Shown here piece by piece: positions 52,330-60,628 of a stretch of DNA of 64,000 bases. The notes beneath the pieces are model-generated. The model had not been told where the DNA came from. It did not search any database and worked only from the letters and a program-made list of their open reading frames with translations. The position numbers and the translations under genes were made by a program. The stretch is from contig NW_008705567.1 of NCBI RefSeq assembly GCF_000186865.1, forward strand, positions 1,857,097-1,921,096, written 5' to 3'. Numbering within the stretch: position 1 is the stretch's first letter; each line of letters opens with the position of its first letter. The DNA comes from Aureococcus anophagefferens (taxonomy: Eukaryota > Sar > Pelagophyceae > Pelagomonadales > Pelagomonadaceae).

Positions 52330-54271
52330 ATGGCGCCCATGGCCGTCGTCGGCGCGCAGGGCGCGAAGTACGTCGAGAGCGACGAGATGCTCCTGCGCGT
52401 GTGCTCAGGCAAATCGCTCAGCCTGGCCAAGGTCGTCGAGGCCGCCGCCTGCGACGCGGCCAGCGGGACCTACACCGACGACCAGGGGCGTCTCGCGCTG
52501 CACCACGCCTGCGCGCACGACCAGGTCACGGTGGAGATCCTCGCGGCGACGCCCGGGGACCGCTTCGCGAAAGATATCTCCGGCGACGCGCCGGTCGACC
52601 TGCTCTGCCGGAACCCGGCCGCGACCGCCGCCGCGCACGCGTCGTGCCTCGCGGGCCGCGACGACCGCGTGGCGGCCGACTACGGGTCCCTCCTGCACTA
52701 CTGGGCGCTCTGCGCCTGCGCGACGCCGCACCTGCTCGCCGCGGCGGCCGCGCGGTCGCCGGCGGACCGCGACGCGCGAGGCCTCACGCCGCTCCACTGC
52801 CTCTGCTCGAACCGGTGCGTGAGCGCGCCGCTCCTCGCGGGCCTCTTCGCTTTAGAAGACGCGGCGGCCTGGGCCCTCGCGGGCGACGCCGAGGGCTGGA
52901 CGCTGTGCCGGAAACAACCAGTGGAATGGCCCTGTCCAGCAAAACTTTAAACCTCTCTATCTCGGTCAAATCGATGTCGATTCGGCTGATTTTTGGACGA
53001 GTCGTTTTCTCTCGGCGAGTTCAATATTTTTGTTTCCTGCTCAGGCTGGACGCCGCTCCACTACCTCTGCGCGAACGCCGGCGCGCCGCCGGCCGCGGTC
53101 GCGGCGCTCGCCGCCTTCGCGCCCGCCGCGGCCCTCGCGACGGACGACGAGGAGGGCATGGCGCCCGCGCACGCGCTCGCGCTCAGCGACGCGCTCTGTG
53201 GAGTCGACCACGTCGACGCGCTGGTCGGAGCCGCGGGCGACGGCGCGCTGCGCGTCGCCGACGGCGCGGGCCGGCGCCCGGCCTACTACGCGGCGAAGCG
53301 CGGCCCCGGGGCCGCCGCCGCCTTCGACGCCGACGGCGCCGACGGCCGGCGGCGGCGGCGCGAGCTCCGCGACGACGGGTTCACCGTCGTCCGCGTCGGC
53401 GAGCGCGCCGCGGCGGAGCTCGCGCGCGAGACGTCCGCGGTCCTCGACCACTGCCTCGCGGCGCCGGACCTCGACGTCTTTGGCACGATCCGCACGCCGG
53501 ACAACCGCTACGACGTCAAGGCCGCGCTCACGCCCAAGCTCCGGGCCGTCCTCGCGGACCTCGCGGCCGATCTGCCGTGGCTCGCCGCCGCGCCCGTCAC
53601 GCAGCTCTCGGCGGTGCACAGCGACCCGGGCGCGCCGCTCCAGACGCCGCATTCGGACACGTGCTTCATCCGCGACGACGCGCCGCGGCTCTACACGGCC
53701 CTCGTCGCGCTCACGCCCGTCTCTCAAGAGCGCGGGCCTGTGTGCAAATCAACCACTGGAACGCCCTGTCCAGCAAAAACTTCAAACCTCTCGAGCTCGA
53801 TCAAATCGAAGTCGATTCGGCTGATTTTTGGACGAATCGATTGCTCTCGTCAAGTTCTCGAAGCACAATTGAAGAGTCTGGTCCGAACCGTTCAATTACG
53901 CGCCCATTGAATTCGGGTTGAAGATTTGATTTGCACACAGGCACGGGCCGACGGCGGTCTGGCCCGGCACGCACGGCGCGGACTTCCACGCGCTCTCCGA
54001 CGCGGACCGCCTCGCGCGCCTCCGCGACGGCCGGCAGCTGGCCATCTGCCCGCTCAAGCCGGGCGAGGGCATCCTCTTCGACGCGCGCCTCTTCCACCGC
54101 GGCGGGCGCAACGCGACCGCGGCGGACCGCCGGTCGCTCCTCTCCGTGTCGCTCCAGGCCGGCGGCGGCGACGCGGCGTCGCCGGCGGCCCACGCGGGCA
54201 CGACGGACTCCATCTTCGCCGCCTACCGCGACAAGTACCGCCTCGGCGACTTCGCCGCGGCCGAGGCGTAA
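52330..54271 (+). CDS. Ankyrin repeat + phytanoyl-CoA-dioxygenase-like fusion with two introners (526 aa)
   Basis: Exons 52330-52894, 53045-53729 and 53941-54271, totalling 527 codons in frame. The N-terminal 330 residues carry ankyrin-like repeats (GRLALHHACAHDQVTVEIL; GLTPLHCLCSNRC; GWTPLHYLCANAG). The C-terminal part is a PhyH-type Fe(II)/2-oxoglutarate dioxygenase: RDDGFTVVRVGERAA, QTPHSDTCF (His-x-Asp iron ligands), TAVWPGTHGADF, and the distal His in DARLFHRGGRNATA with Arg for 2-oxoglutarate (DRRSLLSVSLQ). The fusion suggests targeted hydroxylation of a protein or lipid substrate. The second introner breaks the domain just before WPGTH. Confidence 0.85.
52903..53044 (-). mobile_element. 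Introner, family 2, shortened (142 bp), acting as intron
   Basis: TIRs CTGTGCCGGAAAC (left) and CTGAGCAGGAAAC (right, reverse complement). Target duplication GCTGGACG at 52895-52902 and 53045-53052. Intron 52895-53044 with a GC donor and GCTCAG acceptor at phase 1; splicing restores GWTPLHY of an ankyrin repeat. Lacks about 60 bases of central/right sequence present in the 53738 copy. Core TTCGGCTGATTTTTGGA at 52981-52997 (antisense). Confidence 0.9.
53738..53940 (-). mobile_element. Introner, family 2, full length (203 bp), acting as intron
   Basis: TIR CTGTGTGCAAATC with its reverse complement at the right end. Target copies GCGCGGGC (53730-53737) and GCACGGGC (53941-53948), one difference. 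Intron 53730-53940, GC donor, CACAG acceptor, phase 2. The spliced protein reads VSQEHGPTAVW (the left copy would give VSQERGP). Core TTCGGCTGATTTTTGGA at 53816-53832 (antisense). Confidence 0.9.
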
Positions 54272-54345
54272 GTTGACCAAGTTATTGAAGGGGATGCGCG
54301 CTCGACTGAGCGCCCTTTGGCCGTAAGTTGAACCAGTCCTTGAAG
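54269..54345 (+). promoter_or_regulatory. Two tandem paired-TTGAA motifs upstream of the TPR gene
   Basis: TAAGTTGACCAAGTTATTGAAG at 54269 and TAAGTTGAACCAGTCCTTGAAG at 54324 are related copies, each with two TTGAA/TTGAC boxes 12 bp apart. The first includes the stop codon of the upstream gene; the second ends about 46 bases before the ATG at 54391. Role inferred only. Confidence 0.3.
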
Positions 54346-54390
54346 ACGTGTTGCATCACCCAGCGCTTGTGAGAGTGCGGGCAAGCAGGC

Positions 54391-55095
54391 ATGCACATGC
54401 TGCTGCGCCGCTTCGCGCACGTGCACGCGCACCCGCTGCGACGACTCGCGACGGAGACCCAGAGCTCGCGCCACCTGCTCCTCGAGGCGACGGCGCGGCA
54501 GCTCAAGGGCGAGGTCCCCCAGGCCGAGGAGCTGGCGCGCGCCGCGCTCGACGCGCTCGACGCCGACGACGTCGCGGCGCGCGTCGACGCGTGGACCTTC
54601 CTCGGGAAGCTCAGCCAGCTCCAGGGCAAGTTCGGCGACGCCGAGGCGTTCTTCCGCGACGCGCGCGCCGCGCAGCCGGCAGCGGAGGGCTTCCACGCGA
54701 CGTCGCTCCTCGCGCGCGCGCTGCGATCGCAGGGCCGCGACGCCGAGGCCCTCGCCGAGTACCGCGCGGCCGTCGACGGCCTCGAGGCGACGCGGGGCTG
54801 GGCCGACGGCGCGACGAACCACGCGGCCGCCGCGCTCTCCGGGCTGCTCGGCGACGGCGGCGACCTCGCGGAGGCCGAGGCGCTCCAGGGCCGGGCCGAG
54901 GCCGGCCTCGAAAGCGCCTTCGGCCCGGCGGACCCGCGGACGCTCGCGGCGCGCGTGGAGCGCGCGCGGCTCGCGGGGCGCGGCGGGCGGAAAAACGACG
55001 CGCGCGAGATCCTCGCGGCGGCGATGGCGGACCTCGACCCGCGCCACCCGGCCTACCGCGCGGCCATGGCGGTCGAGGCGGAACTAGACTCGTAA
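54391..55095 (+). CDS. TPR-repeat protein, likely mitochondrial (234 aa)
   Basis: ATG at 54391 opens an Arg/His-rich presequence (MLLRRFAHVHAHPLRRLATE). It is followed by TPR-type helical pairs (VDAWTFLGKLSQLQGKFGDA; TSLLARALRSQGRDAEALAE; NHAAAALSGLLGDGGDLAEA; ERARLAGRGGRKNDAREILA). No other domain. Its last 12 coding bases overlap, on the opposite strand, the end of the following gene. Probably a scaffold in mitochondrial assembly. Confidence 0.7.
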   Translation: MHMLLRRFAHVHAHPLRRLATETQSSRHLLLEATARQLKGEVPQAEELARAALDALDADDVAARVDAWTFLGKLSQLQGKFGDAEAFFRDARAAQPAAEGFHATSLLARALRSQGRDAEALAEYRAAVDGLEATRGWADGATNHAAAALSGLLGDGGDLAEAEALQGRAEAGLESAFGPADPRTLAARVERARLAGRGGRKNDAREILAAAMADLDPRHPAYRAAMAVEAELDS

Positions 55096-56268
55096 CGTAT
55101 CACGCGACGCCCGACGCGTGCGGTGCTCGTCGTCGATGGACCAGTGGCCTTCGGAGGAGAGGAACTCGACGATGTGCTCGACCTGGTTGCGGTCCATGGC
55201 GAGCGAGCTCGCGACGGAGTTGACGTGCGCTCGCTGTTCGAGGGCCGCGAGGATGGCCAGCGCGTCCTGCTCGGCGACGCGCGCGAGCGGCCCCGGGGAG
55301 CACTGGTGGCCCGCGCCGCGCCGCCCCTCTTGGCCGTCCGAGCACAGGCCCGCGCCTTCGGCCGAGCAGCCCGACACGCCGACGGCGTTCTCCGGGAAGT
55401 CGATGAGGGCCGCGCGCGGGAACGCGGCGCGGTAGCGGCCGAGCTTGACGCCGTGGCGCGCGCCCCTGGACGCTTCGCCGTCGACGTCGCCCTGGTAGGG
55501 GGCGTTCGTCATGCCCACGAGGAGCACGTCGGGGTCGAAGCCGATGCGCTGCAGGAACTCGATGGCGGGCTCCGAATAGTTCCGCTGGAACTGGTCGTCG
55601 TTGTCGAACCTGCGGCGGCGGCGGTCGTCCGGCGGCGGCGGCGGCCCCGGACGCGGCGGCCGCGAACAGCAGGAAGGTCGCGTTGTTCTTCGCGCTGCGC
55701 GCGAGGAACGAATTGCCCTTGTCGCCGTCGAGCTTGAAGACGTCGGCGTAGTGGCAGCCGCAGAGCAGCGTCGTCATCCGCTCCGCGAGGTACGAGTTCG
55801 CGTCCGCGAAGACGCGCGCGCTTTGCGGCAGATTGGCGAGCTGGAAGCGCCACGGTCGATAGGGCTGCGTGCGATTGAGGACCGCCGCGTACGCGTCGCC
55901 GACGCACGCCCAGTTGTAGCGCGTGAGCGTGCACCACGCGTGGTCTCGCTCGCCGACACGACGTCGTAGTTCTCCCGCATCCTCCCGGGCGGAAACAAGC
56001 GGAACGCGTGCTTGATGTCGTGCAGGCTCTGGACCCTGGACCACGCGGGCGTCCCGTCGCCGGCGCCCCACAGCCGATCCGGGGTCCACGCGGCCGGTTC
56101 GCGATGCTCCTCCTTCGCGGCCGCGTGGTGCGCGTGGCTGCCGTGCTTGGACGTCGACGCGCTCTTGTGCTCCGTCTTCGCGGCTGCGTGGTGCTTGGAC
56201 GTCGACGCGCTCTTTTTGGCCGCCGCGACGTGCAGCGCTGCGATCACGACGACGACGGTCGCATGCAA
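55084..56268 (-). CDS. Secretory protein of unknown function, three exons (342 aa)
   Basis: Exons inferred 55960-56268, 55671-55864 and 55084-55609, total 343 codons. Intron 1 is GTGTCG..GCACGCAG (95 bp); intron 2 (61 bp) fits a GC donor. The start encodes a signal peptide (MHATVVVVIAALHVAAAKK), then two near-identical repeats of SASTSKH and a His/Lys-rich stretch. The main part has YRPWRFQLANLPQSARVFAD, LLCGCHYADVFKLDGDKGN, FDPDVLLVGMTNAPYQGD, several cysteines (GCSAEGAGLCSDGQ) and RNQVEHIVEFLSSEGHW. No family recognised; Cys content fits a secreted or cell-surface protein. Its 3' end overlaps the TPR gene by 12 bases. Confidence 0.6.
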
Positions 56269-56339
56269 CGGACCATCTTGTCACCATAATATTTTGGGCA
56301 GCCTTCACGGTTCAACCAAACGATGTGTGCACTTTTTTA

Positions 56340-58331
56340 CTACGATTTCTCGTACTTGACGGCGTTCGCGACGTCGGCCTCGGCCTTGGGCTTGTGCTCC
56401 GCGATCCACACGTAGGGGCAGCCGTTCGCCTCCGCGTCGTCGACGGGCCCGGACTCGATGAGCGCGAGGCCGAGGCGCGCGTGCGTCGACATGACCTGGA
56501 AGAGGGAGATGGCCCAGCCCTTGTTCTCGAAGAGGATCGCCGCGACCTGCATGTTCGTGCGGAGCATGACGACGAGCACGTAGGGCATGCGGTTGTAGAA
56601 GCCCTGGTCTCCCACGGCGTCGAGCTCGCCCGTGCGGCGCATGCGCGCGACGTCGCGCGCGGACGGCATCTTGCGCTTCAGCCAGTTGTCGTAGGGCATG
56701 TAGCCCAGGAGCCAGGGGAAGGCGCGGTAGTCGTCGCCGCCGACGCCCAGCGCCGCCGCCGCGGCCTTGAGCCCCGCCTCGTCGCCCTCGGCGAGCGCGT
56801 TCCAGAGCCGGCAGTAGGCCGCGCGGAAGTCCCGGGGCACGGCGACGTGGAGCCCGTGGTCGATGAGCACGAGCTCGCACTTGGCCTTGGTTTCGGGCTT
56901 CGGCGCCACGATCAAATTCCCGGGGTGGAGGTCGCCGTGGACGTAGCCGTGGAGGAAGATGCACTCCGCGAAGGCCTCGAGCAGGCCCAGGGCCACCGCC
57001 ACGGGCGTCGCGCCCATGTCGCGGACGGCGGCGCCGTCCGTCGGGCGGCAGCCCGCGACGCGCTCCATGGCCAGCAGGCCCGTGTTCGACAGGCCCCGGA
57101 TCACGCGCGGCGCGCGGACGGACGGCAGGTCGCCGAGCATGAATCCGGACCGCTTCACCGCGACGCCCGCGCCCGGCCGCGCGCGCGCCAAAAACCCGCC
57201 GAGCTTCTCGCACTGCGCCGCCTCGTTGGTGAAGTCGAGCTCCTGCTCGATGGACTCCGTGATGAAGGCCTTGACCCACGTGAAGTCCACGTTCTTGAAC
57301 ACCGCGCCGACGAGCGTCGTCACCCACCCGAAGAGGCTCAGGTCCTTCTCCATCGTCGCGCCGACGTCGGCGTGGCGCACCTTGAGCACGATGTTCGCCG
57401 GGGCGCCGAACTTCGCGGCGGCCTCGGGCGTGAGGACGGCGCCGTGGACCTGCGCGACGGACGCGGCCGCGAGCGGCCGCTCGTCGACGCTCGCGAGGAC
57501 GGCGTCGCGGCCGCCGGGGAGGCCGCCGTAGGCCTTGGTCAGCACGGCGTCGACGGCGGCCCAGGGCCGCTCGGGCGCGCCGTCCTGGAGCGGCCGGAGC
57601 GCGTCCGTGATCTCCTTGGGCAGCATCTTCGTCTGCGACGCCAAGATCTGCCCGAACTTGATCTGGAAGCCGCCGTTCTTCTCGAAGAGCTCGAGCAGCT
57701 CTGCGCCCGTCTTCTCGTGGAGGGCGCGCAGCTTGTCGTCGCGCTCCTTGCCCGTCGACGCCTTGTCCGTCTCGTGCTTCTTGTACGCCGCGGCGATGGA
57801 CGCCGTCGCCGTCAGCGTCCGCGTCGTCCGCCCGAGGCCCCCGAGCCAGCCCAGGGGCAGCCCGCCGAGGTAGAGGCACATGTCGCAGGTGCCCCCCAGA
57901 CTCCCGCAGCACCAGGTCGATTCGTCCTCGTCGAGGAACGCGTCGTCGTCGTCGGGCGCCGGCGCCGGCGCGGCCGCGGCGGCCTCGGGCGCGGCCTCGG
58001 GCGCGGCGGGCGCCGCGGCCGCGACCTCGGGCGCGGCGGGCTCCGCGGCGGGCTCCGCGGCTTCTGGGGCCGGCGCCGCGGCGGGGTCGAGGCCCTTGCC
58101 GACGGTGATCCAGCCGGCCAGGGGATGGGTCAGGCGCCCGCGCTCCTTGCCCTCGGGCAGCGTCGCCGTCTCCTCGATGCGCACGAGCGTCCCCTTCGCG
58201 AGCTCCTCGACCTTGGCCGAGTCCATGCGGGCCTCGGCGCGGACGAGGGCGCCATTCTTGCCCGTCACCGTGAACCAGCCCGACATTGTCCACTTGTGGG
58301 TGGTGGCCACGACTGGGCTGCCGAGTTTCAT
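56340..58331 (-). CDS. ABC1/UbiB kinase-like protein with N-terminal SH3-like domain (663 aa)
   Basis: ATG at 58331. Residues 10-75 (GWFTVTGKNGALVRAEARMD; LVRIEETATL; LTHPLAGWITVGKG) look like the SH3-like barrel also seen in the CS-domain protein at 4.3-5.0 kb. After an Ala/Pro/Glu linker and acidic patch come a Cys-rich hydrophobic segment (WCCGSLGGTCDMCLYLGGLP) and the ABC1 core: FQIKFGQILASQTK (KxGQ), PLAAASVAQVHGAV, IVLKVRHAD, VHGDLHPGNL and VLIDHGLHV (DFG is DHG). Kinase or ATPase activity may be altered. Related to the gene at 35.9 kb but with a different domain setting. Confidence 0.82.
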   Translation of the reverse strand: MKLGSPVVATTHKWTMSGWFTVTGKNGALVRAEARMDSAKVEELAKGTLVRIEETATLPEGKERGRLTHPLAGWITVGKGLDPAAAPAPEAAEPAAEPAAPEVAAAAPAAPEAAPEAAAAAPAPAPDDDDAFLDEDESTWCCGSLGGTCDMCLYLGGLPLGWLGGLGRTTRTLTATASIAAAYKKHETDKASTGKERDDKLRALHEKTGAELLELFEKNGGFQIKFGQILASQTKMLPKEITDALRPLQDGAPERPWAAVDAVLTKAYGGLPGGRDAVLASVDERPLAAASVAQVHGAVLTPEAAAKFGAPANIVLKVRHADVGATMEKDLSLFGWVTTLVGAVFKNVDFTWVKAFITESIEQELDFTNEAAQCEKLGGFLARARPGAGVAVKRSGFMLGDLPSVRAPRVIRGLSNTGLLAMERVAGCRPTDGAAVRDMGATPVAVALGLLEAFAECIFLHGYVHGDLHPGNLIVAPKPETKAKCELVLIDHGLHVAVPRDFRAAYCRLWNALAEGDEAGLKAAAAALGVGGDDYRAFPWLLGYMPYDNWLKRKMPSARDVARMRRTGELDAVGDQGFYNRMPYVLVVMLRTNMQVAAILFENKGWAISLFQVMSTHARLGLALIESGPVDDAEANGCPYVWIAEHKPKAEADVANAVKYEKS

Positions 58332-58429
58332 CTTGGCCGAGGTTGCAGACAAGTTGACGGGCAACGATTTGCCACAGCTCGCCCTCGTCACGCCGCGCGC
58401 GCGCCGACGCGGTGTGCGCGCCGGCAGCG

Positions 58430-60250
58430 ATGGCGCGCCGGAGCAGCCCGGATCCGGTCATCACCGTGCAGCGAGCGAAGCGCAGCGGCGCGAAGAGCGG
58501 CGGCGGCGCGTCGTACTCCGCCGTCGCCATCGTCGCGGCGATCATCATGCTCCAAGGCGCCGCGACGCTCGTGCTCCACGGCAAGTGGCACGCCGCGGGC
58601 CACGGCGCGCACCACTCCCTCGAGGAGGAGCACGACGCGCCGCCCGTCGCGCCGGTGAAGAAGCACTTTTCGCCGCCGCAGCCGCCGGCGCCGGCGCCGC
58701 CGCCGCGCGACGCGCCGCCGAGGCGGATCGTCAAGGACGCGGCCGCGCCGCGGCCGCCGCCGCCGCCGAGGAAGAAGGCGCCGCCCGTCAAGGACATCTG
58801 GCGGCCGCCGAAGAAGATCCCGCCGCTGAAGCCGCCGCCGCGGCCGCCGCTGCCCGAGCTCGGCGACGGCGTCGCGCTCCCGGCCGGCCACGCGGCGCGC
58901 GCGCGCCTCGCGGACGCGGACGTGCGGTCGCGCCCGCCGCGGGCGTCGACGGTCGACAACCGCGCCCAGGCGGCGGCCGTGCTCGGCCCGCGCGCGGCCG
59001 CCGGCGGCTGGCCGCGCGAGTCGATTTTCATCTCGATCGCGTCGTACCGCGACCCGGAGTGCGCCAAGACCGTCGCGCGGGCCTACGCGCGCGCCGCGTC
59101 GCCGGAGCGCGTGTTCTTCGGCATTTACCAGCAGAACAACGCGTCCGTGGACGTCGACTGCGTCGCGGGGTTGGCGGATCTCGTGGCCTGCCCCGACCAC
59201 CCCGTCTGCGGCCGCCTCGACCAGCTCCGCGTCCACCGCGTGGACTGGAAGCAGACGCTGGGGCCGACGATCGCGCGCCACCTCTCGGAGAAGTTCTACC
59301 GCGGCGAGACGTACGTCATGTCCTTCGACTCGCACACGAACTTCGCGCGGGGCTGGGACGACGTCGCCATCGACATGTTCAAGCGCATCGGCAACCCGCG
59401 GGCCATCATCACGACGTACCCGGCGTCCTACTCGGCGACGAAGAGCAGCGAGAAGTGGCAGGACGTCGACGCGTCGGGGCCCTGCCTGCCCTGCCGGAGG
59501 ACCGACGACCAGGCGTCGATCGACGTCAAGGTGCTGTCGAGCTCGCAGATGTCGATCTGCCGCACGCGGCGGGTGCAGGTCGGCCGGACGACGTCCTTCA
59601 AGCACGACGTGAACCACATGAAGCGGCCGGGCCAGCCGAACCTCGTGCCGTTCCTCGCCGCGGGGTTCAACTTCGCGAACGGGAGCCGCGTGCTCGAGGT
59701 GCCCTACGACGCGCACTCCCTCTTCCTCTTCGACGGCGAGGAGACGTCGCTCGCGGTGCGCGCGTGGACCCACGGCTACGACTTCTACCACCCGGACCGC
59801 GACGTCGTGTCGCACCTCTACATCCCGTCGAAGTCGCCGCTGCGGCCCGTGTTCTGGACCGACGACTGGGACCTGCGGAGCCGCATCCAGTTCTGGACCA
59901 TGCTCCGCGTCAACTACCTCCTCGGGCTCCACGACCTGCTCGACTACTGGGTCGACGCGGCGCTCATCGACCTCCGCGACGCGAAGCGCTACGGCTGCGG
60001 CTCGAAGCGGAGGGCCGTCGACTACTGGGGCTACGTGGGCGTGACGCCGGACCGCGACGGCGCGGAGTGGTCCCCGGGCCGCTGCGACGTCTTCTCGACC
60101 ACGGGGCTGCCGTCCTTCCCCGTCGACGAGCGCGGCGCGCACAACGACTACGACGCCTACGCCGACGCGTTCCCGAAGGCGGAGATGCTCGAGGCCGCCG
60201 TCGACGCCAAGTACGACGCCCAGGCCGCGCGCATGCCCCGCGGGAGGTAG
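58430..60250 (+). CDS. GlcNAc-transferase family protein (GT60 / Skp1-GnT1-like) (606 aa)
   Basis: ATG at 58430. One membrane anchor (AVAIVAAIIMLQGAATLVLH) follows a short basic tail, then a Pro-rich stem of about 90 residues, the layout of a Golgi-type glycosyltransferase. The catalytic part opens IFISIASYRDPECAKTVARA, then FFGIYQQNNAS, YVMSFDSHTNFARGWD (metal-binding D-x-H), FLAAGFNFANGSRVLEVPYD, AHSLFLFDGEE and ARAWTHGYDFYHP-like segments. This order matches UDP-GlcNAc:polypeptide or Skp1 GlcNAc-transferases. Acceptor unknown. Confidence 0.85.
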   Translation: MARRSSPDPVITVQRAKRSGAKSGGGASYSAVAIVAAIIMLQGAATLVLHGKWHAAGHGAHHSLEEEHDAPPVAPVKKHFSPPQPPAPAPPPRDAPPRRIVKDAAAPRPPPPPRKKAPPVKDIWRPPKKIPPLKPPPRPPLPELGDGVALPAGHAARARLADADVRSRPPRASTVDNRAQAAAVLGPRAAAGGWPRESIFISIASYRDPECAKTVARAYARAASPERVFFGIYQQNNASVDVDCVAGLADLVACPDHPVCGRLDQLRVHRVDWKQTLGPTIARHLSEKFYRGETYVMSFDSHTNFARGWDDVAIDMFKRIGNPRAIITTYPASYSATKSSEKWQDVDASGPCLPCRRTDDQASIDVKVLSSSQMSICRTRRVQVGRTTSFKHDVNHMKRPGQPNLVPFLAAGFNFANGSRVLEVPYDAHSLFLFDGEETSLAVRAWTHGYDFYHPDRDVVSHLYIPSKSPLRPVFWTDDWDLRSRIQFWTMLRVNYLLGLHDLLDYWVDAALIDLRDAKRYGCGSKRRAVDYWGYVGVTPDRDGAEWSPGRCDVFSTTGLPSFPVDERGAHNDYDAYADAFPKAEMLEAAVDAKYDAQAARMPRGR

Positions 60251-60628
60251 GTAACACGGTCTTTTTCTTTTCCTGAGTCCCGGTGTCGCCACATGAGGCC
60301 GCTGAGCCTGAGTCCGAGTCGACGCCCACTCGCAGCTTGGCGCGCCCGCCACCATCGAACGACCTCTGGGTCGCTGTTATCCATTGTGACGCTGTCGAGC
60401 AGCACCCCCCAGGCACTTTCTAAGCTGTTTGCGGGAGGGCGTGCGGCTTCATCCTGGATGTTGCCGTTCAACATCTGCTCAATAGGCCTCTCAATCCGCC
60501 GCCTCTCGGAGAGCACCCCGCCGCCACACAGGAAACAGTCGACGACGCGACCGCGAGCGCCGCATCGCACGAGCCGCCGCAGATCCACGCTTCCGTTGCA
60601 GGACCGCACCGCCGCGCCGCCAGAAGTT
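60251..60628. other. Intergenic region, no gene seen
   Basis: Begins with a pyrimidine tract (CTTTTTCTTTTCC) just after the glycosyltransferase stop. The frame of the downstream gene is open through here, but there is no convincing start or conserved protein. Probably the 3' end of one gene and the promoter of the next. Confidence 0.5.

Noticed and set aside
55865..55959. Frameshift in the secretory protein gene at 55.9 kb
   Set aside because: A 95-bp GTGTCG..GCACGCAG intron joins the frames at phase 0, so no frameshift is needed.
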